Shown here: positions 1-9,437 of the stretch, piece after piece | Layout of the letters: every line of letters starts with the position of its first letter | Position numbering within the stretch: position 1 is the first letter of the stretch | The notes under the pieces: generated by a model | Databases searched by the model: none | What the model saw: the letters and a program-made list of their open reading frames with translations, nothing else | What the model was told of the DNA's origin: nothing | Made by a program: the position numbers and the translations under genes | DNA from: an uncultured Ruminococcus sp. | Lineage (GTDB): Bacteria; Bacillota; Clostridia; Oscillospirales; Ruminococcaceae | NCBI GenBank assembly: GCA_900315755.1 | Contig: ONAI01000013.1 | Span: forward strand, 1-33,957 | DNA length: 33,957 bases | Direction: 5' to 3'

Positions 1-2200
1 CGCCTTCTTCCTCAGGAGTTCTGATAGTTTCTGCCGTACCCGAAGCCTTAGTCATTGAAGTGCCTGCCTTGAATGAAACAGTATTCTCAGGAGCGATCCA
101 TACGGTATTTCCGCTGCCGCCCTTACGTATAGGAAGAGCGCTTGCGCCGGTAGTCTGACAGCTTGCAGGGAATACCTGATCTGCCTCGGATTGCAGCCAC
201 GTCGGCACAAGGCTGCTGTACTTGCCTGATACGCCGGAGTTAAGACATACCTTGTACTGTGCGAGCGGCCATACATTATCCGATACCACGATAGGATCAT
301 CAATGTCGCTGTCAGGAGGGTTTTTACCCATTTTTTTAACGGTAGCGTAGGTGCGCTTGATAGTGAGGTGGTGTTTCTGACCGTAATCCTCACAGTTGAT
401 AGTATAAGTAACATTCGGGCTTATTTCGAGAACATTGTCGTTTTCCTCGATGTAAGCAGTACCCTCGTCGTTGTGCAGACCGTAAGTCGGCTGCCACTGT
501 GCAGCGGCAGGGATACCCTGAACGTAGTTCTCATTGATTATAGTACCCGGCATCTGACCGATAGTGTAGATACCGCCGCTGTCGTGCAGACGGTTAAGGC
601 AGTTGATAACGCGGTTATAGCAGATCATATTATTGCGTGAAGTTTTACTGTCCTTGAAATTACACCAGCCCCAGCCCATGTGGATACCGTTGTAGGCGGT
701 CTTTTCAATAGTGTTGCTGAGTATCTTTACGGAATCGGTGTAATAAGCGGTGATAGCAGCGCATCCGCCGAATCCGTGGACAACGCTGATGTCATAGAGC
801 ATATTCTGCGAGATGACGTCGTTTGTACACAGACCTTCAACGCCGACAGGGAATTTCTCATGGTTGTTCCATGAAGCGTCGCCGATGTAAATATGCTGCG
901 GATGACCGATAGTGATACCGCTTGAAGTGATGTCTGTGATGTAGTTGCCGGTGACGTTTGAGTCGATAACGTCGTTATTCATGGAGATACCGTCAGCGCC
1001 GGTATGCTTTACAACGTTGCCGGTGAGGTTTATTGAACTGCTGTTTGTGATGTGTACAGCAGCCGGAAGAGTATCAGCCATTTCGTATTTATACTTATGC
1101 CAGTCTGAATCGGCAAAGGCTGTATACGACTGTGCTGCCTGACAGGTCGTTTTACCGTGAGAGCCAGCTACGTTGGTAAGCTGGAAATCGGTATTTGCAA
1201 AGGTTATTCCGTTGAAGTCGAGACCTGTAACGCGGTCACTGGTGGAATCGCCCTTGATGACGATAAGCTGGTCTGCGAAAGGTGCTTCAACGTCGGCAGT
1301 GGACATATCTTCACCCTGCCGCGGATAATAGTAAAGCACTTTATCGGTCTTATCAAAGTAGAATTCGCCGGGGTCATTGACGAAAGAGAATGAGTTGTAG
1401 ATCGTATGTGTACCTTTAACGGCAAAGCCTGCGTTCCAGCCGGGGGTCTGAGCGATAGCACCGTAAGGCTGCTGGAGCAGGAGAGTGAGAGTACCATTGT
1501 TGTATTTCACATCTCTTGTGCATACTATATTTTCGTTCCATGTTGTACCGTTTATGATCTCAAGGTCATCGAAATTTGAAGGTATGCGCGGAATGTCATT
1601 TGCATTGTAGTCGATACCGTCGCTTTTTTCGCCGGATGCCCATGCCCAGTCAGCCTGACCGGCTGTTATTCTGTAACTTCCTGAGCCTCCCTTTGACTGC
1701 ACTGTAACGCTGCCCATATTGGCACGTTTGTCGTTTACGTAAAGGTTGCGGAGCTTATAGTCGCGGTCGAGAGGGGCGGAGTAGAGCTTATCATTGTACT
1801 TAGTCCAGCCTGTGACCTTCTTAGCGCCGTTGATGACCGGAGTTTCCCCCGGATAAGCCTTATAAGAGATACGGTAGCCGTTAGTGGCTGAATCCCGCTT
1901 ATCGAACTCGATAGCCTCAGTGATACGATAGTCACCACCGCGCAGATACACGGTTATGTTGCCGGACATATCGCTGTTGATCTTTCTTACAGCGTCTCTT
2001 GCGGCGGATATAGTAGCGAAAGGCGAGGTGAAAGAGCCGTCGCCGGAATCGTTTCCGTCCGGAGAAACGTAGAATACAGTAAGATCATCCCCTGAATCGT
2101 TCTTGCCAGCTGCGATAGACACCGCAGAAACGTTTACGGTCATAGCGGCACTCAGAAGCAGTGCGATACCAGACCTTAAAAAGTATTTGGCTTTGTTCAT
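1..2200 (-). CDS. Secreted right-handed beta-helix protein, GH141-like (C-terminus cut off by window edge)
   Basis: About 733 residues are visible and the frame is still open at base 1, so the C-terminus lies outside. The start at 2200 has AAAGGAGG just upstream. Residues 1-31 form a lipoprotein-free signal peptide (Lys near the N-terminus, then LRSGIALLLSAAMTV). The mature protein opens with FYVSPDGNDSGDGSFTSPFA, the usual opening of secreted parallel beta-helix carbohydrate-active enzymes. It continues with Asn/Ile/Gly-rich coils such as VIDSNVTGNYITDITSSGI and a His/Asp-rich stretch (LHDSGGIYTIGQMPG). This layout fits GH141 (known members include an alpha-L-fucosidase and a xylanase); GH120 or an unclassified beta-helix enzyme are alternatives. 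It is probably extracellular and acts on plant polysaccharide side chains. A dockerin could follow in the missing part. The family level is reasonably sure, the substrate is not. Confidence 0.75.
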   Translation of the reverse strand, partial: MNKAKYFLRSGIALLLSAAMTVNVSAVSIAAGKNDSGDDLTVFYVSPDGNDSGDGSFTSPFATISAARDAVRKINSDMSGNITVYLRGGDYRITEAIEFDKRDSATNGYRISYKAYPGETPVINGAKKVTGWTKYNDKLYSAPLDRDYKLRNLYVNDKRANMGSVTVQSKGGSGSYRITAGQADWAWASGEKSDGIDYNANDIPRIPSNFDDLEIINGTTWNENIVCTRDVKYNNGTLTLLLQQPYGAIAQTPGWNAGFAVKGTHTIYNSFSFVNDPGEFYFDKTDKVLYYYPRQGEDMSTADVEAPFADQLIVIKGDSTSDRVTGLDFNGITFANTDFQLTNVAGSHGKTTCQAAQSYTAFADSDWHKYKYEMADTLPAAVHITNSSSINLTGNVVKHTGADGISMNNDVIDSNVTGNYITDITSSGITIGHPQHIYIGDASWNNHEKFPVGVEGLCTNDVISQNMLYDISVVHGFGGCAAITAYYTDSVKILSNTIEKTAYNGIHMGWGWCNFKDSKTSRNNMICYNRVINCLNRLHDSGGIYTIGQMPGTIINENYVQGIPAAAQWQPTYGLHNDEGTAYIEENDNVLEISPNVTYTINCEDYGQKHHLTIKRTYATVKKMGKNPPDSDIDDPIVVSDNVWPLAQYKVCLNSGVSGKYSSLVPTWLQSEADQVFPASCQTTGASALPIRKGGSGNTVWIAPENTVSFKAGTSMTKASGTAETIRTPEEEG

Positions 2201-2388
2201 TTTAAACCTCCTTTAAAGAATTGCACCAATTGATATGTGAACGATATATTAATTCTATGTACAATTTTAATATATTTTATACATTAACACAACTAACGAT
2301 TTGCATATTAGGTGGACAAAACGCATATTTGTGGATGAAAATATAGTATAACTAAATCAGTGACTGATCGTTTTTTATGTTAATCAGC

Positions 2389-2430
2389 AAAAAAATCAGC
2401 CATAGAGAATGTCAGGCATCCCTATGGCTG
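2389..2430 (-). terminator. Intrinsic terminator of the cysteine synthase gene
   Basis: On the minus strand the arms CAGCCATAG (2430-2422) and CTATGGCTG (2405-2397) form a 9-bp perfect stem, followed by ATTTTTTT. It lies about 20 bp after the cysK stop codon. The same outer stem sequence, CAGCCATA/TATGGCTG, is found in the terminator of the GH9 gene at 19921-19957. Confidence 0.85.
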
Positions 2431-2452
2431 TTAAGAGGTCCGGAGACTTATA

Positions 2453-3379
2453 TCATTCAAAAAGAGGTGTTGAGAAATAACGCTCGGCAGTATCCGGAAG
2501 AATGGTCACTACTGTTTTGCCCTCACCGAGCTTTTCTGCGAGCTTCAGTGCAGCGGCTACATTGGTACCGCTTGAGATACCGCACATTATACCTTCCATA
2601 GCAGCGAGTTTTTTTGCGGTGGAGATAGCGTCCTCATCTGTTACGATGTGGATGTGGTCGTAGATGTCGGTATTGAGGATAGACGGGATGATGCCGTCGC
2701 CGATGCCCATTTGCAGGTGTGTACCGATAGTACCGCCTGCGAGTATAGCAGCGTGTTCAGGTTCAACAGCCCATATCTCCATATCCGGGTTCTGAGATTT
2801 GAGAGTTTCTCCGATACCTGTTATCGTACCGCCTGTACCTATACCTGAGCAGAATCCGTCGATCCTGCCGGCAGTCTGTTCGAGTATTTCGAGTGCTGTG
2901 AAGTATTTATGAGCGCGGGTGTTGTTGATGTTCTCGAACTGCTGAGGAACGAACACATTAGGATCGTTTGCAGCCATTTCAAGTGCGGTATCGAGACATT
3001 TCTGTATGCACTTACCGATGTCGCCGTCATCATGGATAAGTATGACCTCAGCGCCGTAGTGTTCAACGAGCTTGCGGCGTTCTTCGCTTACGGAATCCGG
3101 CATTATGATGACTGTTTTGTAGCCTCTGACAGCACCGACGAGAGCCAGACCGATCCCCTGATTTCCGCTGGTAGGCTCGACGATGATCGTATTCTTATTG
3201 ATCCTGCCTTCTTTTTCGGCATTTATTATCATATTGTAGGCTGTTCTGGTCTTTATAGATCCGCCGACGTTAAGGCCTTCAAACTTTACAAGTATTTCCG
3301 CATTGCCTTTTTTGTTTATGCGGTTAAGCCTTATCATAGGTGTATGACCGATAGCTTCAAGTACATTATTATATACCAT
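2453..3379 (-). CDS. cysK: Cysteine synthase (PLP-dependent O-acetylserine sulfhydrylase family)
   Basis: This 308-residue protein is the usual length for a fold-type II PLP enzyme that makes L-cysteine from O-acetylserine and sulfide in the cytoplasm. The PLP lysine lies in the segment GLNVGGSIKTRTAYNMI. The substrate loop reads PTSGNQG, the phosphate-binding glycine loop reads GIGTGGTITGIG, and the C-terminus has GISSGTN and LPDTAERYFSTPLF. Two positions differ from the textbook enzyme: KTR replaces KDR after the PLP lysine, and TSGNQG replaces TSGNTG. It may therefore belong to a divergent clostridial clade, and a cystathionine beta-synthase-like role is not excluded. The start has GGAG nine bases upstream. 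It is transcribed alone, with its own promoter (3419-3447) and terminator (2389-2430). Confidence 0.88.
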   Translation of the reverse strand: MVYNNVLEAIGHTPMIRLNRINKKGNAEILVKFEGLNVGGSIKTRTAYNMIINAEKEGRINKNTIIVEPTSGNQGIGLALVGAVRGYKTVIIMPDSVSEERRKLVEHYGAEVILIHDDGDIGKCIQKCLDTALEMAANDPNVFVPQQFENINNTRAHKYFTALEILEQTAGRIDGFCSGIGTGGTITGIGETLKSQNPDMEIWAVEPEHAAILAGGTIGTHLQMGIGDGIIPSILNTDIYDHIHIVTDEDAISTAKKLAAMEGIMCGISSGTNVAAALKLAEKLGEGKTVVTILPDTAERYFSTPLFE

Positions 3380-3418
3380 TGTGAAATACTCCGTTTCTAA
3401 TATAGTGCAACATAATAC

Positions 3419-3447
3419 ATTATATCACAATACAAAGAAAAATGCAA
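3419..3447 (-). promoter_or_regulatory. Predicted sigma-A promoter of cysK
   Basis: On the minus strand, TTGCAT (3447-3442) is separated by 17 bp from a perfect TATAAT (3424-3419). The -10 box lies about 40 bp upstream of the cysK start. No terminator with a clear T-run was found between the preceding operon (ending at 3525) and this promoter, so some read-through is possible. Confidence 0.7.
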
Positions 3448-3524
3448 CAATCATATCGGACAATATGTCGATCAGAAATGATGCTGCATTGAAATAAGCA
3501 CATAGCTGTAAAAATATATAATTG

Positions 3525-5471
3525 TTACAGTTTCTGATACCTTGCCATAAGCGACATAAGATCGTATTTGCACATATCGGGCAATTTCTTCATTAGCTCT
3601 TCCTGCGTAACAATACACGGATTTCGTCTGAAGCGGTCACTTCTTTCATCGCATCTCCAGCCGATAGAAGCCATGTAGCAGCACCAGCGGCGGTGTTCGA
3701 GGGATGCAAGCGAATATGCAAAGCTGTCCTTTTTGATCTGTTCGAGCAGTTCCTGTTCAGTACCGTTCATGCGCCAAGCCTTACCGGTATACTGCATGAT
3801 CAAGCCTGACGGACCAAGAAGCTGTTCAAGCTTATTTTTGAGTTCAACGCCGTTTTCGGCGGCGAGTCTTGGGATAATATCGTTTTTTACCTCATCATGA
3901 TACGCAGCAGCCTTGCTTGAAAGTCTGCGGAAAAGACGTATTTTGTTCCATTCCTTTTCCGCATCAGCATCAGAATTATCAGCTGTACCCGTATCGTCCG
4001 CAGAGATAATGGAGATGTTGTTGTAGAAGTGGTTGTATTCCTTTGCACGTTTGTCTATCTCGCGGTTGATTATCATATCGAGAGTGATAACACAGCTTCT
4101 GTCGTCGATGAGTGAGACATCAGCAAGGAGTCCAAAAGCGTCAGAGATATATCCTGCCAGACGGCGGTCGGAATCCATTCGCATGAGTATCGGTATATGA
4201 GCAGAATGTTCGCAGAATATCTCCTCTATCTGCATCACGCAGTTGACTGAAAGGTCAACGTCCTCAAGGGTGATCACAGCATAGGTGTAGGGATCAGTTT
4301 TTGTGTTCTGACGGATATGATTGTAGAAATCGTTGTACTTAGCGTTCATGGAGTAGAAATTTATCTCCATATGACCGTCGGCGGCAGAACTCTTCATAGT
4401 AAGCTTTGTGTCCGAAAAATCGAAGGTATCTTCACTGAACTGGTTCATGAAGATGTGCTTTTTAGAGTCTATTTCGGGATCTGCAACGTCTATTACTATA
4501 CGGTTGCACTCATGGACAACTCCGAGGTTCATAGCCTGCAATACAGCTTCCATTCCGAGTGTTCCGAGACCGACTACAAGCAGATGAACATTCCAGTCAT
4601 GCAGGGGCGTATCGCTGTTTTTATAGACCGTATGCAGTGGTATTTCGCTGTACATTTTGTGTATCTGCATTTCAGGCAGTCCGATGAGTTCGAGGTCGAA
4701 GAAAGCCTCAGTACCGGACGTTTTGTCGTAGTATTCAGCGATAAGGCGGCTTATGCCGTCCTCTTCGCAGCGGCATGAGATCTTTGCGCCGCCCGGAAGC
4801 TTTATACGTGACGGATCATCCGCTTCATTGAGTCTGAAAAGCTGTAACAGGGAGAAATTGCGTATTGAAGAGTCCTCGAACAGGATCACATTCTTAGCTT
4901 TTTCAGCGTATATCTTTTCAAGGAGATCCGGCAGTTCCGATTCATTAGCTTTCAGAACGTCGATCATATGCAAGATATAGCCCTTTTTGTTCAGGCGGTA
5001 GAACTCATCCGCAGCAATATTTTCGGCAGTTATGATGTGTACACAGTTCTTTTTCAGATCAATGCTTTTGTTATTGCGCAGCATCGACTTCACATCGCTG
5101 TTATAGCCGAAGATCAGGATATGTTCGCAGTTTTTTCCTCTTCGGAAGTTGATTATAAGGCGAAGTATCCTTTCAAGGAATTTGTACATGAAAGAGATCG
5201 TACAGTAAGGTGCAGTGAACACTGCGATACAGTAAAGATAACCGACTGATTTGTTAAGGATAGTTGGTTCGCTGTTCATGTAGCTCACAACGTCCTTTAT
5301 CGTAACAGTGGCTTTGAAGCCGAAAGCATTGATGCTGTTCTGGAGTACGAGAAGCAGCTTGAAAAACAATTCATACGAGCTGTAATACAATGCACCCTGT
5401 ACAGTGGCGATAAAGAACGACAATATCGCTAATATATAGAGAAAACGAGGTTTATTGTCCTTGCTTTTCAT
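3525..5471 (-). CDS. Membrane protein with two TrkA-N-like Rossmann domains and a C-terminal RyR-like domain
   Basis: The protein has 648 residues. Hydrophobic segments at about 9-30 and 76-100 make a small N-terminal membrane unit with a possible extra half-helix at 34-50. A Rossmann-like strand with FGYNSD follows at about 117-125. A second has a clear dinucleotide-binding glycine motif, VVGLGTLGMEA (299-309). The last 65 residues hold ASLEHRRWCCYMASIGWR, which matches the LEHxRW core of bacterial RyR domains. The layout resembles K+ channel proteins with RCK/TrkA-N domains, but no TVGYG-type selectivity filter is visible, so channel function is unproven. Its ATG overlaps the TGA of the TIR gene (ATGA), with GGAGG 8 bases upstream inside that gene, so translation is probably coupled. 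In known families RyR domains are thought to sense nucleotide-type ligands; a signal-sensing partner of the TIR protein is inferred. Confidence 0.72.
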   Translation of the reverse strand: MKSKDNKPRFLYILAILSFFIATVQGALYYSSYELFFKLLLVLQNSINAFGFKATVTIKDVVSYMNSEPTILNKSVGYLYCIAVFTAPYCTISFMYKFLERILRLIINFRRGKNCEHILIFGYNSDVKSMLRNNKSIDLKKNCVHIITAENIAADEFYRLNKKGYILHMIDVLKANESELPDLLEKIYAEKAKNVILFEDSSIRNFSLLQLFRLNEADDPSRIKLPGGAKISCRCEEDGISRLIAEYYDKTSGTEAFFDLELIGLPEMQIHKMYSEIPLHTVYKNSDTPLHDWNVHLLVVGLGTLGMEAVLQAMNLGVVHECNRIVIDVADPEIDSKKHIFMNQFSEDTFDFSDTKLTMKSSAADGHMEINFYSMNAKYNDFYNHIRQNTKTDPYTYAVITLEDVDLSVNCVMQIEEIFCEHSAHIPILMRMDSDRRLAGYISDAFGLLADVSLIDDRSCVITLDMIINREIDKRAKEYNHFYNNISIISADDTGTADNSDADAEKEWNKIRLFRRLSSKAAAYHDEVKNDIIPRLAAENGVELKNKLEQLLGPSGLIMQYTGKAWRMNGTEQELLEQIKKDSFAYSLASLEHRRWCCYMASIGWRCDERSDRFRRNPCIVTQEELMKKLPDMCKYDLMSLMARYQKL

Positions 5472-8400
5472 TCAGCAGCCTCCTGCACCTTTTCAGACAT
5501 CTTATCAAGGTATTCGCCTGCGGTCTGGATGAGCTGATTTGTGGTATAGATAGGGTACCAGCCGACTTTATCGCTGTACAGGTCGCTTGCATAGACGATG
5601 CTCTTTCCTGATGGTGCAGCCTGATAGCCGTCGATCTGATAGCGGCACTTGAATTTATCAAGGTCGATCAGCCATGCAACTCCGTTTTTCCAGATGACGT
5701 ATAAGTAGCCCTTATCAGCGGAAGCGGACACATTCAGACGTGCAGCGTCTTTGCCGTTCAGACCTGAAACGAGAGCATCACCATAGTCCTCAGGTGTGTC
5801 AAGCTTAAGCTTTCTGCCGGTATAACCGTTTGAGTTCATCTCATAGAGACCGGAATCACGGCAGAGAACACCGAAGGTATCATCGCTGAGCGGAATGACT
5901 GATAACGGCTCCTGCGAAGTAGAGGAAAGATCAACGGAATTGGTAAGTTCTCCTGTCTGAGCATTATAAAGCTTGACCGTGCGGTCGCTGAAGAATACTC
6001 CGATAGTATTGTCGTCCTGCCAGAACATTCTGTAAATGTTAAGACCGGTATCCGGATGACATTCAAGCGCAAGATTTGTATTTTTGCCGTTGACAGGATC
6101 ACGTACTTCTGCGATGAGCTTTCCTGATGAGCGCTCTTCGAGGAGTACAGCAGCCTTTCCGCTGCGGTACTCTGTATATTCGTCCAGAATGTCGAAATCA
6201 TCTTTATCAACGGTAGACAGCTTGACAGTCTTGTCAAGACCTACGTATGCTGCACTTCTTTTATCCTTCGGGATATAAACTGCACCGCCGCCGGCTGCAA
6301 ACAGCTTGATATTGTTCGGATCGAACTCAGGCGGATCAGCTATTTCCTCGCATACATCTGAGCCGGTTTTTAATATAACAAGCTTTTTCTCTGCTGCACC
6401 ATTAGGGTTGAATACTGCTGCGATGATTGAGGTGTTGTCGACGAATACAGCATCTGATAATGATAGATCTGTGAGAGCGCTTATCGCAGTGATCTCATCC
6501 TTATCAGAGTTATAGAAGTAATAATTGTTTTTTAACAGGTTGTTCTCGTTATACTTATTGTTTTCATACCATGTGGCGCTGACGAGTGCATAAGTACCAT
6601 CCGGAGATGTACTGATTATTCTGTATTTGTGGTCGAAATCATCGGCTTTGAGCTTTGTATAAGACGGATTCTCAGCAGTATACTGAATGTACGCTGTGCT
6701 TGAATAGCTTCCGGCTGTAACGTACTTGTTTCTGCTGTAACTGCAAAGATTGAATCCCATATTGAAATTCTGTGTACGGTAGGCTGAATTCTGGTTATCG
6801 CTGGCGGTATATGATGCAACGTTGAGCGTGTACTCGATACCGTCCTCGACAGTTATCATAATAAGACCTGTTCTTGTGAACGAAGTATCAACGATATGAC
6901 TGTCAAGAGTGATAGTTCTGATAATATTGCCGGTATCATAGTTGATGAGCACAATATCAATGTTTGTAACGATCGCAAGAATATCGCAGCCTGCACTGGT
7001 ATTTTCATTCTTAAAAAGAAATTTCTTGGCATCAGGAGTTATCTTCAGCTGCACTTCTGTGCTCCATTTTTCTTCAGATACGTCACTATCGAAGCGTCTA
7101 AGTGAGGTAAAGCTGTTGAGGGATTTGCTGGAGTTGAATGAAACGAGTGCATCATCATCAATGAAGCAGATGCTGCCGTTTGTAAGGAGATTTGCGTATT
7201 CGGGGCTGATTTCGATGCTCTTTTCGGATTCAGCAGCATCGTTGCTGAGAGTGTAGACGTTTATGCGGTTATCCTTATTGTTGTAAATGTAGAGCTTGTT
7301 GTTTTTAACGCACTGTATCTCGTTGTTGATTTCGAAATCATATGCGGTAGCGCCGAGAACTGAGAGATCGGCAGTAATAGTGATATTGCCTGTTTCGCGG
7401 TCGATGACTTCAAGGAGGATTCTTTTGCCGGCGATAGGTGTGCCGTCGGGCATGGTATTTGCTTCATGATATACACGCAGGATGTGTTCATCATCTTCAG
7501 CTATGCTGACATAGGAATACGCTTTATCAGAGGCTTCAGCGCACCATTTTACTTCACCGGTAGCGCCGTCGAGACGCCATACAGTACGGTCGGAATTGCA
7601 GATATAAACGTCGCCGCCTGTACCGGGTTCATCGTCTGTGAGGTTATGTACATAGTTTTTGTAGACCTTGCCGAGGACAGGGGTTATCTCATATGAAACG
7701 CTTCCCGGAGCACTTACATTTTTCATGACAGTGCCGGTCTTATCGGTATCAATATCTAAATAAGCGTCAAGACGGTTGGAGCTTTCCTTTTTGGAAGCGA
7801 ATTCAGGATCAGCCGGAGAGATCTTTTTTATGAGCTTTCCTGTTTCCGGATCCCAGAAGTAAACTCCGGTAGCGTCAGTAGATACGATCGACTTTCCGCC
7901 GCCCATGAATGAGATATTTTCAACAGCGGAATCATGTTTTAGTGCAAGACGCGGTATTATCTGCTCGCATCTGAACATTCCGAGCTCGCGTGAAAGGGCG
8001 TACTCAGCCTCAGGGATAGCAGGTTTGTCCTCGCCTTCCTTAGGGAGAGCGGCAACAGCCTTCTGAATAGCGGGGATGAGATCGCTCTCGCCGTAGTATT
8101 TTTCGGATTCGGCAGCAAGGTGACCTGCATTTTCAATGAGGAGGTCCTTGTTTTTCTTCTCGATCTGTTCATTTTTAGCCTCGATCTGTTCGTTCTTGTT
8201 CTTGATCTCGCTGTTTTTCTTATTGATAGTGACAGCAGAAACAAGACTGATAACGGTTATAACGGAAAGGACTCCCGAAACGAGACCAAAGACTTGCATC
8301 CTTCGGCGGGCTTCACGTTTTTTCTCACGCTGGTAGAGGTCGTTGAAATCGCATCCGATAAGAGGCGCAGCTATTCTCAGGTATTCGGTGTTGAGCTTCT

Positions 8401-8881
8401 TCATGGACTCTTTCAGCGTATCAGCCTTGATATTCGCAGCAAGAGGCTCTACCTCTACCTTTACCTTGACTTCCTGACCGTTCTCATCGGTCGTAGTGAC
8501 TTCGTTGTATTGCAGAAGCTCCGGAAAGGCTTCCTTAGGCTCTCCGGCAACGAGAAGTGTAATGATGTTCTGATTAGTATTGCCATGGAGCTCGCGGAAA
8601 CGCACGAGTTCCTGCATACACCATTTTGATTCTGTGTATTTAGGGGAGCATATCACTATCAGGTATTCTGAATTCTCGATCGCGTTGCGGATGTCCTCAC
8701 TCAGATCGGAGCTTGTCTGGAGTTCGGAAACATCGCGGAAGATACGCCAGTTTCCTTTTTCTTTACCGAGATTCTTCGGAGGTTTGTATGATTCAAGCAG
8801 TTTCTGGAGTTTTTCTGCTGCTTGCATATCAGGTTCGAGATGACGGTAGCTTATAAAAGCTTTATACTTATAATCGCTCAT
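5468..8881 (-). CDS. TIR-domain protein with transmembrane helix, coiled coil and large beta-propeller-like region
   Basis: The product has 1137 residues. An N-terminal TIR domain starts with YKAFISYRH (6-14), continues with WRIFRDVSELQTSSDLSEDI and has SKWCMQEL (86-92), where Glu91 sits at the position of the catalytic glutamate of NAD-cleaving TIR enzymes. The extension RIAAPLIGCDFNDLYQRE (169-186) is typical of this TIR class. A membrane helix spans about 196-219, then a charged coiled coil at 220-252 (repeats of NEQIE and KNE). From about 290 to the end there are many beta-strand repeats such as YFWDPETGKL, like WD40/YVTN propellers. No NTPase module is seen, so it is not a classical STAND protein. 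ATG 8881 is preferred over the TTG at 8929, because the predicted promoter places transcription start near 8928. It is the first gene of a two-gene operon. NADase activity is inferred from the motif, not shown. Confidence 0.8.
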   Translation of the reverse strand: MSDYKYKAFISYRHLEPDMQAAEKLQKLLESYKPPKNLGKEKGNWRIFRDVSELQTSSDLSEDIRNAIENSEYLIVICSPKYTESKWCMQELVRFRELHGNTNQNIITLLVAGEPKEAFPELLQYNEVTTTDENGQEVKVKVEVEPLAANIKADTLKESMKKLNTEYLRIAAPLIGCDFNDLYQREKKREARRRMQVFGLVSGVLSVITVISLVSAVTINKKNSEIKNKNEQIEAKNEQIEKKNKDLLIENAGHLAAESEKYYGESDLIPAIQKAVAALPKEGEDKPAIPEAEYALSRELGMFRCEQIIPRLALKHDSAVENISFMGGGKSIVSTDATGVYFWDPETGKLIKKISPADPEFASKKESSNRLDAYLDIDTDKTGTVMKNVSAPGSVSYEITPVLGKVYKNYVHNLTDDEPGTGGDVYICNSDRTVWRLDGATGEVKWCAEASDKAYSYVSIAEDDEHILRVYHEANTMPDGTPIAGKRILLEVIDRETGNITITADLSVLGATAYDFEINNEIQCVKNNKLYIYNNKDNRINVYTLSNDAAESEKSIEISPEYANLLTNGSICFIDDDALVSFNSSKSLNSFTSLRRFDSDVSEEKWSTEVQLKITPDAKKFLFKNENTSAGCDILAIVTNIDIVLINYDTGNIIRTITLDSHIVDTSFTRTGLIMITVEDGIEYTLNVASYTASDNQNSAYRTQNFNMGFNLCSYSRNKYVTAGSYSSTAYIQYTAENPSYTKLKADDFDHKYRIISTSPDGTYALVSATWYENNKYNENNLLKNNYYFYNSDKDEITAISALTDLSLSDAVFVDNTSIIAAVFNPNGAAEKKLVILKTGSDVCEEIADPPEFDPNNIKLFAAGGGAVYIPKDKRSAAYVGLDKTVKLSTVDKDDFDILDEYTEYRSGKAAVLLEERSSGKLIAEVRDPVNGKNTNLALECHPDTGLNIYRMFWQDDNTIGVFFSDRTVKLYNAQTGELTNSVDLSSTSQEPLSVIPLSDDTFGVLCRDSGLYEMNSNGYTGRKLKLDTPEDYGDALVSGLNGKDAARLNVSASADKGYLYVIWKNGVAWLIDLDKFKCRYQIDGYQAAPSGKSIVYASDLYSDKVGWYPIYTTNQLIQTAGEYLDKMSEKVQEAAE

Positions 8882-9437
8882 TGTTCCACCCATTTCATAA
8901 TTGAAGTTGTACTGAGTTATGCTCAGCAACTATTATTTTAACATATTCTGCATTATTTTGCAATAGGAAAAAGTATTATGCAATGGAAATATGTACAGCA
9001 GGGACGAATTTTTAATGAGAAAAATTTACACTATATTTTTCTCTGTGCATCTTGAATTTTTTGTATCAATATGCTATTATATATATAATAAACCCTCGGA
9101 TGCACTCAAATCAGTATATTCAGCTTTGCATAAATACCTTCTCAAAGCTGTTTGCAGCAAATACATCAGCTGATATTCTACCATTTTATAATCATATCGC
9201 TCCTTTGAGAAAAATCGAAGGAGTATAGTTTTACTAAAAATTTTTTCAACCAACAGTATTATAAAAGCAACAAAATACAAGAGGTGTTGGTTATCATTAA
9301 CATTCCGGTTCGTTAAATCGGACGGGGAAGAGTTAGTTGTATATTATGAGAAAGATACAACAGTCAGTAATTTATTATCATAATATGGCGGTTTCCGGAT
9401 TACTCGCCGGATATATCGTGTGGAAAGAGGAATTTGG
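8882..9437. other. 556-bp gene-free region between the divergent TIR operon and STAS gene
   Basis: The region is AT-rich and has no convincing gene. It holds the TIR promoter and leader (8882-8963), a 10-bp perfect palindrome ATCAGCTGAT (9165-9174), an inverted repeat with arms AACCAAC (9248-9254) and GTTGGTT (9286-9292), and an inverted repeat CTCCTT/AAGGAG near 9200-9223. A 40-codon open frame at 9346-9468 overlaps the STAS gene start and has no well-placed ribosome binding site. The signals could be regulatory for the plus-strand gene; none was recognised as a known RNA. Confidence 0.5.
8935..8963 (-). promoter_or_regulatory. Predicted promoter of the TIR operon
   Basis: On the minus strand, TTGCAA (8963-8958) lies 17 bp upstream of TAAAAT (8940-8935). 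Transcription would start near 8928, leaving about 47 bases of leader before ATG 8881. A short hairpin, CTGAG-CATAA-CTCAG, falls inside this leader. The -35 box is weak (4 of 6). Confidence 0.5.

Noticed and set aside
2350-2380. Plus-strand hairpin ATCAG-TGA-CTGAT with T-run
   Set aside because: The stem has only 5 bp and no plus-strand gene ends before it; it may be an operator instead.
8882-8929. TTG 8929 as start of the TIR gene
   Set aside because: The predicted start of transcription is near 8928, and ATG 8881 directly precedes the conserved TIR beginning (YKAFISYRH).
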